Shown here piece after piece: positions 33,019 through 45,110 of a stretch of DNA of 64,000 nucleotides. The stretch is from Serpula lacrymans var. lacrymans S7.9 (lineage: Eukaryota > Basidiomycota > Agaricomycetes > Boletales > Serpulaceae). Where the stretch lies: the NCBI RefSeq assembly GCF_000218685.1, contig NW_006763305.1, positions 597,298 through 661,297 on the forward strand, read 5' to 3'. Numbering within the stretch: position 1 is the stretch's first letter; the number at the start of each line of letters is the position of its first letter. The translations under genes and the position numbers were made by a program. Under the pieces are notes generated by a model. The model made no database searches and was not told the DNA's origin. It saw only the letters and a program-made list of their open reading frames with translations.

Positions 33019-33360
33019 TGACAAAACCGGATAAACCCGGTCTCTGCCAAAGCAGCCATTGTTCTCCATGGAGCATAGCCACCACTCCATGGAGTAACTA
33101 TTGTTCTCCTAGGAGCACAATTGTACTCCTAGGAGTCATTATACTGTAGCGAGTAGCACCTCTGACTATAAGTAGTAGGGGGTTTAGTATAGGAATACCT
33201 CAGTCGTTTCTATAGCCTCTCAGGCAGCGGCTGAGGTATGTTACATTACATTTATTAGAGATCACCTTAAACTAACATCTATTGTAGTTTCACTTAGGTA
33301 AATAACTCAGTCATTTCTATAGCCTCTCGGGCAGCGGCTGAGTTTCACTTAGGTTTATTA
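33019..33360 (+). repeat. 5' LTR of copia element 2
   Basis: Contains four 10-bp perfect palindromes spaced about 21 bp: CTCCATGGAG at 33064 and 33085, CTCCTAGGAG at 33106 and 33126. Further on, a CTCAG...CTGAG hairpin (33199-33235) is repeated at 33306-33342. The first copy is followed by GTATGT and the second preceded by an AG, so 33236-33310 could be a 75-nt intron. The right LTR lacks the second hairpin copy. Confidence 0.9.
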
Positions 33361-33372
33361 GGTTATGAGCCC
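33361..33372 (+). other. Primer-binding site of copia element 2
   Basis: GGTTATGAGCCC directly after the LTR is a perfect complement of the initiator tRNA-Met anticodon arm. Confidence 0.85.
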
Positions 33373-33429
33373 TGGTGCGCAAAAGCTACGCAGGAAATAA
33401 TTCTTATTTGAAACGGCAACCTCAGAACC

Positions 33430-36400
33430 ATGACCACAGCACGTAATACATCCGCATGTCCAGTTCTCACTGGACCCAACAATTTTCAGATATGGAAACT
33501 CCGGATCATCTCAAAGCTATGTCGGGAAAAAGTTCTCTGGGTTGTTACTGGAGAGGAGCTTAAGCCCTCACCAGGAAAACCTACCTCCTCGGAGGATCCT
33601 GAGATCACCTGGATACTTAAGGATGAGAAGGCACATGGAATCATCCAGGACCACATCTCTGATGCCCTCCTAATGAGGACTGGAGACCTCACCAGCTCCA
33701 AGGAGTTATTTGATAAACTTATCTCACTCCATCAAACGTCCAACATTGCCTCGGCCTTCTATTCATTCCAGCAACTCACCAAATTGTCCTGGGATGGGAC
33801 ATTACCTATCCAGGACCACATTGCAAAAATCCGGACAATTGATTCACACCTCTCCGGAATGAAACTAGGAGTTGATACCAAACTCATGGCCTTCGCTCTT
33901 CTCCAATCTCTCCCATGCACTCCTGAATGGCAAATATTTCAGTCATCGGTAATCAACACGATTGAAGAAAATAAACTTACCTTTGATGCAGTTGAGATCC
34001 GGATCACTGCAGAAGTTGCATGACAGTCAGGGAAGGCCCCTGGAGGTTCCAAAACAGCACTCAAATCCGAGGAGAAGTGGTGTGACTTCCACAAAGCCAA
34101 AACACACAACACCTTAGAGTGTCAAACACTTCAGTCAGCCGGAAAAGGTCAAAGGAAGAAGGAAAAGGCAAATGCGGCGGAGCAATCATCTGGATCTGAC
34201 TCCGAGGAGGAACAGAGTCATATTGCATTGGAACATGTACATATTTCCAAGCCCCTTGCTAAACGCATTCAAGCTTACCTTGTGTCGGAACCCAATAAGA
34301 CCAAAACAACAATTATTATTGACTCCAGAGCAACATCCCACATGGTCCCTCACCGCTCCTGGTTTGAGCCAGGAACATACCATGTTCTGCATCCTCCGAG
34401 GACAATCAGTTTTGGGGATGAATCCTCTGTAAATGCCATTGGCATTGGAACAGTAATCCTACAAGCAACTGTTGGCAAAAAGGACTACAATATTGCACTG
34501 TCAAATGTCTTACTTGTGCCAAACTTCACATTAGCACTTGTCTCTGTCCACAAATTGTCCAAAACCGGGTTATCAACACTTTTTCCAGCAGGGTCAAATG
34601 CTTGTGAAGTTCGGAAAAAGGAGGAACTTATCCTCACTGCCTTACACAAGCGAGGATTTTATCACATCCAAGCAAAACCCGAAATCAACCCGGAGTCAGC
34701 TTTTGCAGCAGTAGATGTAAATTTATTGCACAGAAGAATGGGACACATTGGAATGGACCGCTTGCAACGAATGGTTACAAAAAGACAGCTCCAGGACATA
34801 GACACCCTTACCGGAACCCCGGAGTTTTGTGAACCTTGTGCTTTAGGAAAGATGAAGAAATTACCTGTCAAGTCCACTGGAGGAAACCGAGCCAAGCGCC
34901 CCATACAAATTGTGCACACAGATGTTGGAGGACCAATCAAACCAACTTCCAGGGAGGGTTTTCGGTACTGGATTATCATTGTAGATGATTTCTCCAAATT
35001 TCCATGGATATATTTCCTAAAACATAAAAGTGAAGCACTGGAACAATACAAGCAATGGAAAGAAGATGTCCAAACATTCTTCCGGACTCATTTGGGAGAA
35101 GAAAACTTCACTCCACTATACACAGAATTCCTCCGGAGTGATGGGGGAGGAGAATATACTGGCAATGCATTCAAAAATCAACTCCGAGGAGATGGTGTCA
35201 TCCAAGAAACTACAGCTGCAAATACTCTGGAACAAAATGGCATTGCAGAACGCATGAATCAGACATTGGCTACATTAGTAACCACTATGCTCCATGATTC
35301 CAAGCTCCCAAAGTCATTTTGGGTAGATGCCATGCAAACAGCTGCATATATCACAGCACGCAGCCCAGCATCAGGACTCCATGGAAAGACCCCATATGAA
35401 ATACTGTTTAAAAGGAGAGTTGATCCAACTTTGTTTCGCCCTTTCGGATGCCAAGCATATGCCTTGATTCCGAAAGACAAAAGGCAAGGGAAGTTTTACT
35501 CCAAGGGGCGCAAGCCATAATGATTGGCTACACACATGGAAAGCAAGCCTACAAACTCCTAGACACTGAAAAACGGACTGTGTTTTCCAGTCGGCATGTC
35601 ATATTCAATGAATCCGGAAAGGTACAAAAGGATGACACTGCTCCCTGGAACACAGACACTAGCACAGATCAGTGGGAGGGACTCATTCCAGAGAATGCTC
35701 ACTATCCAGACCAAAAAACATTGGAGGAGGATGATCCTGACCCTCGGATCCAAGATCCAAATGAATTGCAAATGGAACCACATCTCCAAGGAGATGTTCC
35801 ACAAGCAATGGAACCATATCAGCATGAAGATGTTCCGAGAGCAGTGGGGCAATACCTCCGTGGAGACGTTCCGAGAGCAGTGGGAGCACCTGATCAGCTA
35901 AGACACCCTCCACAACAGTCTCTACAACCAAGACCTGAACACTGGCCATCTTCAGAACGGAAAGCCAAAGTAGAGTTACAGTCAGTGGGAGGACAGCCCC
36001 TCAACATACAGCCAGCTGATGTGGAAAAAGTCCGAATACAGCTAGACAGCCTGTCCATTGGATCAGCTTCTGGAAGGCATACAACACCTCCAAGGAGTCA
36101 TCCAACGCCTCCGAGGAGTGATTCAACACCTTCAGGAGTGAGTGGGGCAACAAATACACAAATGTGTCTACTCCCTGGAGTACCTGCACAAGTTCCTAAA
36201 AGAGCAGTCATGCCTGCTGAAGTCCTAGGAGTACGCAGAAGCAGTCGCCAGACCCGTCCTGCAGACAAAAACCGAGATTATCAAAGGACTCTAGATGAGG
36301 AACAGTCTCGAAAAGAGCAGCATGACAACTCCATGGAGAAGCCTAATACTCCTGAGGTTCATGAAGAAACATCTGATACAGAGGAGACATTTTTTGCTGG

Positions 36401-37986
36401 AATAGCAAGTACCGGTCCATCTAACACAGACCTTCCAAGGACACTAAAGGAAGCCTTATCACATCCGGATGGAGAATTATGGAAGTCTGCCTTGGAGGAG
36501 GAACTCCTAAGTCTCAATACTAATGCAGTATATGACACTGTTCCACTTCCGAAGGGAGTAAAACCCATCACATCAAAACCTGTGTTCCAGATCAAGTTTG
36601 ATCAAAACAGAAACATTGAGAGATACAAACTCCGGATTGTTGCATGAGGTTTTACTCAAAGGGAGGGGATTGATTACCAGGAGGTTTTTGCTCTGGTTGC
36701 AAACTTAGAGTCAATCCGAATTATTCTAGCCCTGGCAGCAAAGTATGACCTAGAACTTGATCAAATGGACGTATCCACAGCTTATCTCAATGGAGAACTT
36801 GAAGAAGAACTGTACATGCTTCCTCCAGGGGGTGTTCCTATCCAACCTGGATACTGCTGGAGATTGAAGAAATCCATCTACGGGTTAAAACAAGCTGGTC
36901 GTACATGGAACAAAACTTTTGATCGCAAGCTCCAGGAGCTTGGTTTCACAAGACTAAATGCAGAAACATGTCTCTATGTATTCCGGGACAACAAATAAAT
37001 ATGCTTTGTTGTTGTCTATGTAGATGACCTCCTCCTAGGAGCTTCATCCCGGAAATTCATGGATATCACAAAAGCCAAACTCGAATCCATATTCAAAATG
37101 CGGGACCTTGGAGAAGCAAAATACATCCTCGGAATATAAATCCAATGTGATCGTTCAAACAAAACAATATCCCTATTGCAACGCCAATACATTGACACAG
37201 TCCTGGAGCGTACTGGAATGAAGAACTGCAAACCAGTATGGACACCAATGGCCCATGGATCAAAACTCCTTGCAAATGCTCCAGGGGAAGATATTGTGCA
37301 ACACGAGATGCATATTAAAGGGCGTCAAGTGTCATACCTCTCAATTGTAGGCTCCCTCATGTATGCCATGCTCGGAACCCGCCCAGACATTGCCTATGTT
37401 GTTGGAATACTAAGCAGGCATAGCTCAGCTCCAAGGAGCCATCACTGGGAAGCTGCAAAATGTGTCCTCCAATATCTGAAAGCAACCAGGGACATGGAAC
37501 TACGATATGATGGCACAGATGTCTCCATGGACATGGATTTCTATGGATATTCAGATGCAGATTGGTCTGGAGACCCAGACACGTCTTGATCAACATCAGG
37601 CTTTGTTTTTATCACCATCCGAGGAGCAATCTCCTGGACAAGCAAAAGACAAAGCATGGTAGCTTTATCCTCCATGGAGTCAGAGTACATTGGATTGAGC
37701 AATGCTGGACAACACCTTGCATGGCTTCGGACATTTTTTGAAGAAATTGGACATGCTCAAAATGGACCTACAACATTGCACTGTGACAATTAAGCAGCTA
37801 TTATTCTTACATGAGATCCACAGTTCCGTGCTCGCACAAAACACATTCAACGGAAATATCATTTTATCCGAGATGACTTAGTATCAAAGGGAGAGGCAGT
37901 AATCAGATACGTTCCTACAGGAGATATGGTTGCAGACATTCTCACTAAACCCCTCACTCATGAAAAACACTGGAAATTCTCTAAAG
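33430..37986 (+). pseudogene. gag-pol of copia element 2, inactivated
   Basis: Gag starts at 33430 (MTTARNTSACPVLTGPNNFQ; UBN2-type). The same frame continues past a TGA at 34021 into protease (DSRATSHMV, with Arg replacing the usual Gly of DSGA) and integrase (HRRMGHIG, HTDVGGP, SDGGGEY, EQNGIAERMNQ). A probable 1-base loss near 35515 moves the frame. Reverse transcriptase follows (QMDVSTAYLNGELEEELYM, YGLKQAGRTWN, YVDDLL) and RNase H (SDADWSGDPDTS, CDN-AA). Nonsense codons in the second frame are TGA 36645, TAA 36996, TAA 37137, TGA 37587, TAA 37791 and TGA 37812. The zinc knuckle is not evident. Confidence 0.93.
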
Positions 37987-38017
37987 CTATGGGACTACGG
38001 TTGCACTCGAGTGGGAG

Positions 38018-38304
38018 TGACAAAACCAGATAAACCCGGTCTCTGCCAAAGCAGCCATTGTTCTCCATGGAGCATAGCCACCACTCCATGGAGTAACCAT
38101 TGTTGTCCTAGGAGCACAATTGTACTCCTAGGAGTCATTATACTGTAGCAAGTAGCACCTCCGACTATAAGTAGTAGGGGGTTTAGTATAGGAATACCTC
38201 AGTTGTTTCTATAGCCTCTTGGGCAGCGGCTGAGGTATGTTACATTACATTTATTAGAGATCACCTTAAACTAACATCTATTGTAGTTTCACTTAGTTTT
38301 ATTA
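38018..38304 (+). repeat. 3' LTR of copia element 2
   Basis: 287 bp, preceded by the purine-rich CTCGAGTGGGAG. It has the same palindrome array, with the third palindrome mutated (GTCCTAGGAG), and only one copy of the CTCAG/CTGAG hairpin. Confidence 0.9.
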
Positions 38305-39703
38305 AAGCCCATAAACAAATTCCGTGGAATCTGGGAGGATTGTGTGTTAGTTTGTTTTTGTGTGTAGTTTTTCTAACAACAGTTCTCATCATCGACAACG
38401 GCAATTGACCATCCATTCACAACTTCTAGCTTGCAAGACTCTGATGTGCAATCACAAAGGCTCAGAGAAGTACTGGGTTACTCTAGGTGGATTTTTGCCA
38501 GGGGTGCAATCAAAATGGTAAGCACACCTCTGTTTAGTTCATGTCTGGCTGTGGCAATTAACTATCCACACATAGAATATACTCATCATGGCAGGCCTTG
38601 GCTTACATGTGGTAAGGATACACCATCTTTTCTAATAGCCATTTGATGTCTCTCAATTCCAGAAGTGTATGAAGTTCAGTATCTGGAGTACATCATCAAG
38701 ACCTTGGGTTCCACAATACATGCTACACCTCGCAAGCAGCTTGTGGAGTTATTCAATCATTTTCTTTCATTTATCGGACTACATTGCCTTTTATCCAGTG
38801 GTTATCATGTACCAGTGTTGCATCTTCTCACACTATATCTTCTCATTCTTATCTCATCTTATCTCTCAACCATTGTACTACAGCATTGCCCTCCCGGCAC
38901 CCCTGGCACTGACAATGACATTGAAGTGGGCATGTGAGCTTGAATCAAAGTGACATGAATTGCATTGACAAGATTCAGTCATCTGCTAAGGCACTAATGT
39001 CACATGATCACCTGTGACTTTCTTGTATATATCTAATGACACGCACAAAACCTTATTTTTGTCTTAAAAAATTGCACAGAAAGTTTTGCAGCTTGATTCT
39101 GCCCAACTCTGTCTGAGCCGATTGTCAGAAATATGCAATGTGCAGTTGCCATTAAGAAAATGGAGTCGGACACAGTGTTACAACAAGCATGGATTTGAGT
39201 GGGTCACAGGCTGTCACAGATCACCTGATGTTAGTGGTGTGTGCATGAGCCCTACCTCAAAGTACAAGTATTGGCGTACAAAGCATACAGTCATAAAGAA
39301 ATGGAAGTCAGTGCGAATAACCGGTGCCATTTCCAGTGTCAAATTGTGAATGTGAGACCTGGTAACCTACAGTACCAAAAATTATCTTACTTTTCTATTC
39401 CTTTCTTGGACACACAGCCATAGTCTATACCAGGTGATCACAGTTCTTCTAAGGATACTCCTTATAGTCACATTATGGTCATATGCCCCTGACCTGTTAT
39501 TACTATCTTCCTAGGATATTCATGTTGAACAATACCTCATTGCCCTTGACACTGGAAGTCTTTACACTGTTTGCTCTTACATACAAACCCAGCTTGGAGA
39601 GGAGCCTAAATTCACTACCTATTTATAATTAGTATATAAACCCCTGTACAACAGTAGGATAGGACAAGTTGAATATACTCTATATTTCCTTGCTACCATC
39701 AGC
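38305..39703. other. Decayed sequence between repeat copies
   Basis: ORFs of 60-94 codons with no domain I recognise. Stop codons are frequent. It may be remains of another element, but nothing proves it. Confidence 0.35.
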
Positions 39704-39890
39704 TGTAACAACCAAGAGTTAGTTACTCTGGCGCACACAGGAACACACTATAAAGGTAGTGAATGGGGAGTGGTTACCCCTTAGGCTGCAGAGAGTTTGT
39801 TGGTTAACAACAGGAGGACTCGCTGAGGAGTCTCCTGGATTTATTGAGGTATATATACTACTACAGGTTTTGTTTGTACATGTGTACTAT
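39704..39890 (+). repeat. 185-bp repeat, right copy (probable LTR or LTR fragment)
   Basis: Same orientation and roughly 90% identical to 32835-33018. Unlike the left copy it continues past TGTGTACTAT into ACAGTTGATG and further sequence, so its true 3' end is not visible. Confidence 0.78.
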
Positions 39891-40830
39891 ACAGTTGATG
39901 AAGGCAGTGGCTGATGATGTCATAGGGCCTAGCCCGTATGGCCAGCTCCACTGCGTGAGAGAGTTTAAGTCTAAAAGTAAAAGAAAGGCAACGCGGCGCG
40001 AGAAAGGGAAATGCCGCGTGGCGCTTTAAAGTATAAAGTTAAAGCGGAGAAAAAAGGAAAGGAGATGTCCGGAAATTGTGTTATCATAACATCAGCCCTG
40101 TCATCTGAGCAACTATATCTTTGACCCTGACAGCAATCCTCAGCTGTAGGGAAGGATCTTCTATCCATAATCCCTGGGAACAATTGAAGACAGGAACCAA
40201 TGGCAGCAATACCCTTGAGAGTCAAATTACAGTCATGTTGAAGTCTTGATCATAACAGGTACAGGACCATGTGAAGTGTCAGAGCACAAGGAACATAATT
40301 CCGGGAAGACCAAAGGTGTGGGAGTTTGGACTTGGGGGTTTCTGACTGTTTAGAGGTTCTGGTTTGTTTCCTGTCTGTATGAGCTCCAAGTCAGTAAGTT
40401 AGCCTTCAGGATTTGTTTCAAATCAAAAGACCCTGCAGATCTTCTCCCAACTCAGTTTACAATCAAAAAAAACACACTTCAAACAGTTTTTCTATTCTCT
40501 GAACACAGAATATCAAGCTAGTGTTCATTTGGTCACAGTCTGGCCTAACCCCATGGCTGCACATACAGTTTTCAGAATGTGTTCATTTCCCACAACTCAA
40601 TTCTCTACCACAGAGAAATCCGTTCACTGTAGTGGATGACCCACGTCCCTCATACTTTTTGTGGGATAAAATAGATGTTTTCCAACTCCTTATGACCAGG
40701 TTTTTCTCCAGAATCAAACTGATCTAAGAAAAATGATCACTAGTTCTCGTGTAATAACATTCGGATGCAAACTCAATAGGGAAGTATCATTACCACAATA
40801 ACACACATAGCGCAGATAGCTAGTCTGGAA
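39891..40830. other. Non-coding remainder of the transposon island
   Basis: Includes a GC-rich inverted motif near 39988-40025 (GCGGCGCG / CGCGTGGCGC) and otherwise AT-rich DNA without a supported gene. Confidence 0.35.
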
Positions 40831-42386
40831 TTACGACTTCTTCTTTCCACTTCCACTGCCACGTTTCCATTGCTGCCAGCCTGACCTGTTGTTCTCCACT
40901 CTAGCGGGCTTAGTTGTAGAGGGGGACGCAGCTCTATGAGGATCAGATGAAAGCAAAGGATGCGCCGATGACAAACTGGGCGGGATAGGAGGTAAGCCCG
41001 GAAGTTGGCCCGACGAGGTAGGGAAAGTGGGTGGCTCGGGAGGGATCGTGGGGGCATTCCAGCCATGCGAAGTAAATGTAGCAGCCGGCGGCGGCGGAGG
41101 GGGATGAACAATGGCTTGGGGTGGCGGCGGTGGAGGAGGAGATGTAGAGCTGGGTGGAGGGGGTAGGGACGAGGAACTGGTATCGAGAGACGTCCACCCT
41201 GCGGTTCGGAATGAAGGAGCATTAAACGAGTCCCTTGGGTTTGGTGGGGGAGGAGGACCAGGCTGCGGGGGCGGTGAAGCAGGTGCAGGTATATTTACGG
41301 CAGACGCTGGCTCCATGGTTTTCCAGCCAGAGCGACTGGGGGTCTGGCTAGTACGAGTTGGTTCGACGACATTTGCTACTGTTGCCCAGCCTGATTTCTT
41401 GAATCCAGATGGTTTTGGAACATCCTCAACAGGGGCAGGATCAGTTGGTGGAGCCGGTGCGAACGGCGGTGGTACTGCCATCGCAGGTTTGGCCACCATC
41501 TTAATTCCAGCTGCTTTCGCGATCTTCCTGAGTTCCTTTTCTTCTCTCTTTCGTTCTTTTTCCTTCCTTTTCTCTACTTCCTCCTTTGGAACTATACGCT
41601 GGCTTGCTTGCATGTCCTTGAAACGTGCTTTATGGTGATGGGCATACGAGTTTGTGTGTTCATCATACTGAGCGACGTTGCGGAATTGTTTATCACAAAG
41701 AGTGCAGTAGAAAGCTTTTAGGGTGCTGCTTATCTCTGATTGAAGATTCGCGCGGCGAGTAACCGCGTCCTGTAAAATATGTTTAGCAACCACACCCAGA
41801 GTTTGGAGTAAGACGGCAAAGATAAGAACATACTTCTCGCAGCCTTCTTTGTTCCTCTGTTTCCTTCTGTTGTCGCTCGGAATCAAGTTCACGGCGTTGA
41901 GATACTGTCGTCTCTATCATTCTAACATCCTGATTAATCTTCCCTAAACCTGTCAAGTCTCGTTTGATTTGAAATGGGACCGGGTCGACACGACCTGCAT
42001 AAGACAAACCCTGGATCTACATGGGGCACATCGTGAGTGAAAGGAACACCACTTACCATCGCCAGATAAACCAAGTGGCTGTCCTTCAGTCCACCCAAGT
42101 TTCGCCAACATGGCAAACCCCTTGTTTGTGTTCTTAATCTTGGTCTCAACCGTGATAACCTCCCGCGAATTCCCTCGAATGTACTCATCATACTTTGATA
42201 GATTCTCGTCGACGTTCATGGGCTCAGGTGGAGGAGATGGGGTCCTTGAGACAAGCGAGATGTCGTCGTCGTCGCTATCATCGGGATGCAGTTGCTGGAA
42301 GGAATGCAGGCAAAGCAAAAGGGCAGTAGTACGGAATGCATCTGCTACAGCGAGGTGCAAAAGAGTACCTTCATAGTAGAGTCCAT
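40831..42386 (-). CDS. GPATCH8-like protein: G-patch, C2H2 zinc finger, proline-rich tail
   Basis: Model (minus): 42386-42369, 42294-42057, 41994-41834, 41769-40831 (451 aa, frame closed). A very short first exon (MDSTMK) precedes an acidic segment. The G-patch (residues ~60-110) reads GFAMLAKLGWTEGQPLGLSG followed by GRVDPVPFQIKRDLTGLGK. A charged helix (RRELDSERQQKETEEQRRL) and a C2H2 finger of the type found in GPATCH8 follow: FYCTLCDKQF with HTNSYAHHH, then KARFKDM. A Lys/Glu coiled stretch (KRKEKERKREEKELRKI) leads to a long poly-proline tail with repeated SGW motifs (KKSGWATV, SRSGWKTM, RTAGWTSL, NRSGWQQW). Family members bind RNA or spliceosomal helicases; the exact role here is unknown. 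Confidence 0.86.
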
Positions 42387-45110
42387 TGGTTCGTTTGTTT
42401 CTGGACGTGATGCTGGGATGGCATTCCAGCGTGCTATAGTGCGTGCAGACATCGCATTGGTTGACTGTGAATCCGAAATGTTCGTTTCGCACTCTTTTCA
42501 CGCCACATCACATGACCTTACTAATACAATTACTTCGAAGGTAGACAAGATTACCAGAATATGGGGCAAAGTACCTTACATCAAGTCGTTCTAGTACAAC
42601 GTCCCGTACAGTGGACACTTTCCAAATGAATAGCTCGCACATGCCAGATGGCACGCTGCATCGGGATCGGGTGACAAGTGCTGAGTCCACCGTGACAAGT
42701 ACAGCAGTCTTCACTACTGACCAAGTCCGATAGCCTGGAATAGGGGAACCGCAAAAAAATTTCGTAAATTCACGATGCAAAAACATGATTCTTGAACTTC
42801 GTTACGCTATTGGGACTTCGAAACCATCCGAAGAGATGAAAGGGATGGCGAGCACCACGAGGATTAATAAATGAGATACGAATGGCTGTAAATCCAGAAT
42901 GTGCAGCTTTGTCGTGGGCCTCTTCGTTGAAGGAGATTACGCGGTTAACTTCTGAAGACAGTTCCATCTCGAAATCTGAAGTTGAAGTTGTGGTATCGGT
43001 CCTCAGGGCTGAAATAGCACCGTCGAAGCAGGTTGGAAAACAAAGGGTAATTCGGCATTAACAATGGCTCTCAGGAGTTTCTGCGAAGAACAAAATACGA
43101 GCATTCAAAAGCTGCCATTTAGAACTTCTGTACTGCAGTTAGGTCCAATACCGTGAGTGGAGCTTTTCAAGAAATGACGAATGAGTTTAGCCAGCTCATA
43201 TATCAGACCTAAAAGGCCCATCACCAAAATCTATATTATTCAAAATCGCGATAAGATAACTCACCGCCACGTTGAAATTAAATCAGTACACCCAGAGTCG
43301 GGCTACAAGGACTACTCACAAAATACTACTTTCAAAAGCCAAAAGTTGAGATACGGCATCCAGGTAGTCCGGAGTCTCCTAGGGAGATATTAGATATCCT
43401 CTGTAGTAACGCGGTCCTATCGTTTCCGGGTTTCGTGGTGACAGAAATGAAGACCAATATGAGAGCAAAACGAAATTTTCAAATGGCTGTGCAGGATGAT
43501 GAAAACCTCGAGATGGGTCTTGGCCTAGCCTGATGCGCGCAATGATTCAGATCAGAATGGTATTCATGTCACTTTTTTCCGAGCTCACCAAGTCATCTCA
43601 GGTCGTCTCGTATCTATCACTGGCCTGTAGAGGTCTCAGCTCTCGGCTGACGATAGAGAGCCTCGTGCAGCACGAATTTTGCCGAATTTCAGCGTCAAAC
43701 TGACGAAAAAGTCCAGGTCTAGTCCAAAACCAGTCCAAACTGCCCTAACAGGTTCTGATCATCAATGCATCAACTGCGAGAGACAAACTGCCGACAGATT
43801 GCAGCCCAATGCAACCTGGGGGTATCAGTGCCGAGATCATCATCATCATGGATTCTGGTCAAGTCAGAAAAGGAATGGGCGCTGTGAGTAGATAGCGGCT
43901 TGGGTAGTCTGACTTCTTCTACATAATCGGTACTACTACTGGCCTTGAGGCGGACTAGACTTGTCACGGCGCATTGACGAGTTTGACAGTTGGCTTTTGC
44001 AGAGTATACCATGCTACCATTTTTATCGTTTAATAAAATTTCAGCCTGAACGTTGTAACAAATACGCAGCCGAATACGAAGATGCGGTTGCACATGATAC
44101 GTCCCATAGGCATATAAGTAGCACTCCGGTACAGTTACTATCCCATGCCTCACATCCATGGACAAGACTCAAGGTTTAACCTTGCGGCGTGAATTTGGTC
44201 TGTCCATAGTTTCCAGAGTTTCGAATAAGGTGGGAGGATTTTTGGTTAGATCTTTTTTCCGGGCATCTAACGCTAATACTGCGAAGACATAAATACGAAC
44301 GACATGTGAAAGCAGCCAAAAAATATAACAGGGAAAGCATGGGTCCACACAACAGCTTCGAAGTGTAGCGACAGAAGATGAATTGCAGGCTCATCAAGAG
44401 CAGAGGGGCGAACTGACATCCATATGCGTATTATTGATCCGAAAAAAAATGATAGAATAGTTTAATGAAGCTGGACGGAATTCCATGCTTAAAACACGCG
44501 TAAGATATACAATGAATAGAAAGAAAAGACATTCCACAGCATCAAAACATTGAAAGAGAGGTACTGTGCCTATATCTCCCCATAGCAATAGCAACATGAT
44601 GACAATGCAAAACGGAAATCATAAATCGTTGGAGTTTCGGCGTGAAAATGTATTCAGGCGCTTAATTGAAACCTGAAGCGCTCATAACATAATATGGCGG
44701 ATCTAGATACACCGAAGCATGACAATTAGCTCGCATGCGAAAAGAATCTCAAGGGCCTGAATTGATGAACGACACTCACGTTCTTGCTTATGATGGCACT
44801 AGGTAATGCAAGGAACCGCAAGAAAGTGCATTAATACATAGATAGAAGCAGATTTACGAGTTCCGTCAGAAGAAAGGCAAAGGAAATGCGATATCAGGAT
44901 GTGATTTGTTTCCAAAGACGAAAGGGAAGCAAGAGAGTGACGTTATCAGGAATAGCAAATCCGAGCCAGCAGTAGATGTTCCGTTTTTTTTATACCCCAG
45001 ACAGACGGCGCGCAGTAGTACGGGTCGACATAAATTTGCCGCAGATGTGTGCAGGTTGACAATGCATCGCGCAATGATAATTGGAAGATAAAAGACAAAA
45101 AAAAAGAACG
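42387..45110. other. Long stretch without a supported gene
   Basis: 2.7 kb. Minus-strand ORFs at 42508-42786 and 42770-42967 (MELSSEVNRVISFNEEAHDK) could be exons of an unrecognised gene, but I find no splice-consistent model. The rest (43000-45100) has only short ORFs; part must be the 3' UTR of the G-alpha gene. Confidence 0.4.

Larger units (their letters stand above)
33019..38304 (+). mobile_element. Ty1/copia LTR retrotransposon 2 (older, inactivated)
   Basis: LTRs at 33019-33360 (342 bp) and 38018-38304 (287 bp) both start TGACAAAACC; the left one is longer by a duplicated segment. No target-site duplication is evident (TACTA on the left, AAGCC on the right). Gag-pol order is Ty1/copia. 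Coding sequence carries one frameshift and seven nonsense codons, and none of the segments can give a full polyprotein. Confidence 0.94.

Noticed and set aside
41111..41638. Gly-rich plus-strand ORF of 175 codons
   Set aside because: Opposite strand of the poly-proline tail of the G-patch protein.
40831..42386. Poly-proline protein as a formin or WASP-like factor
   Set aside because: The G-patch and the C2H2 finger identify it as GPATCH8-like; no FH2 or WH2 sequence is present.
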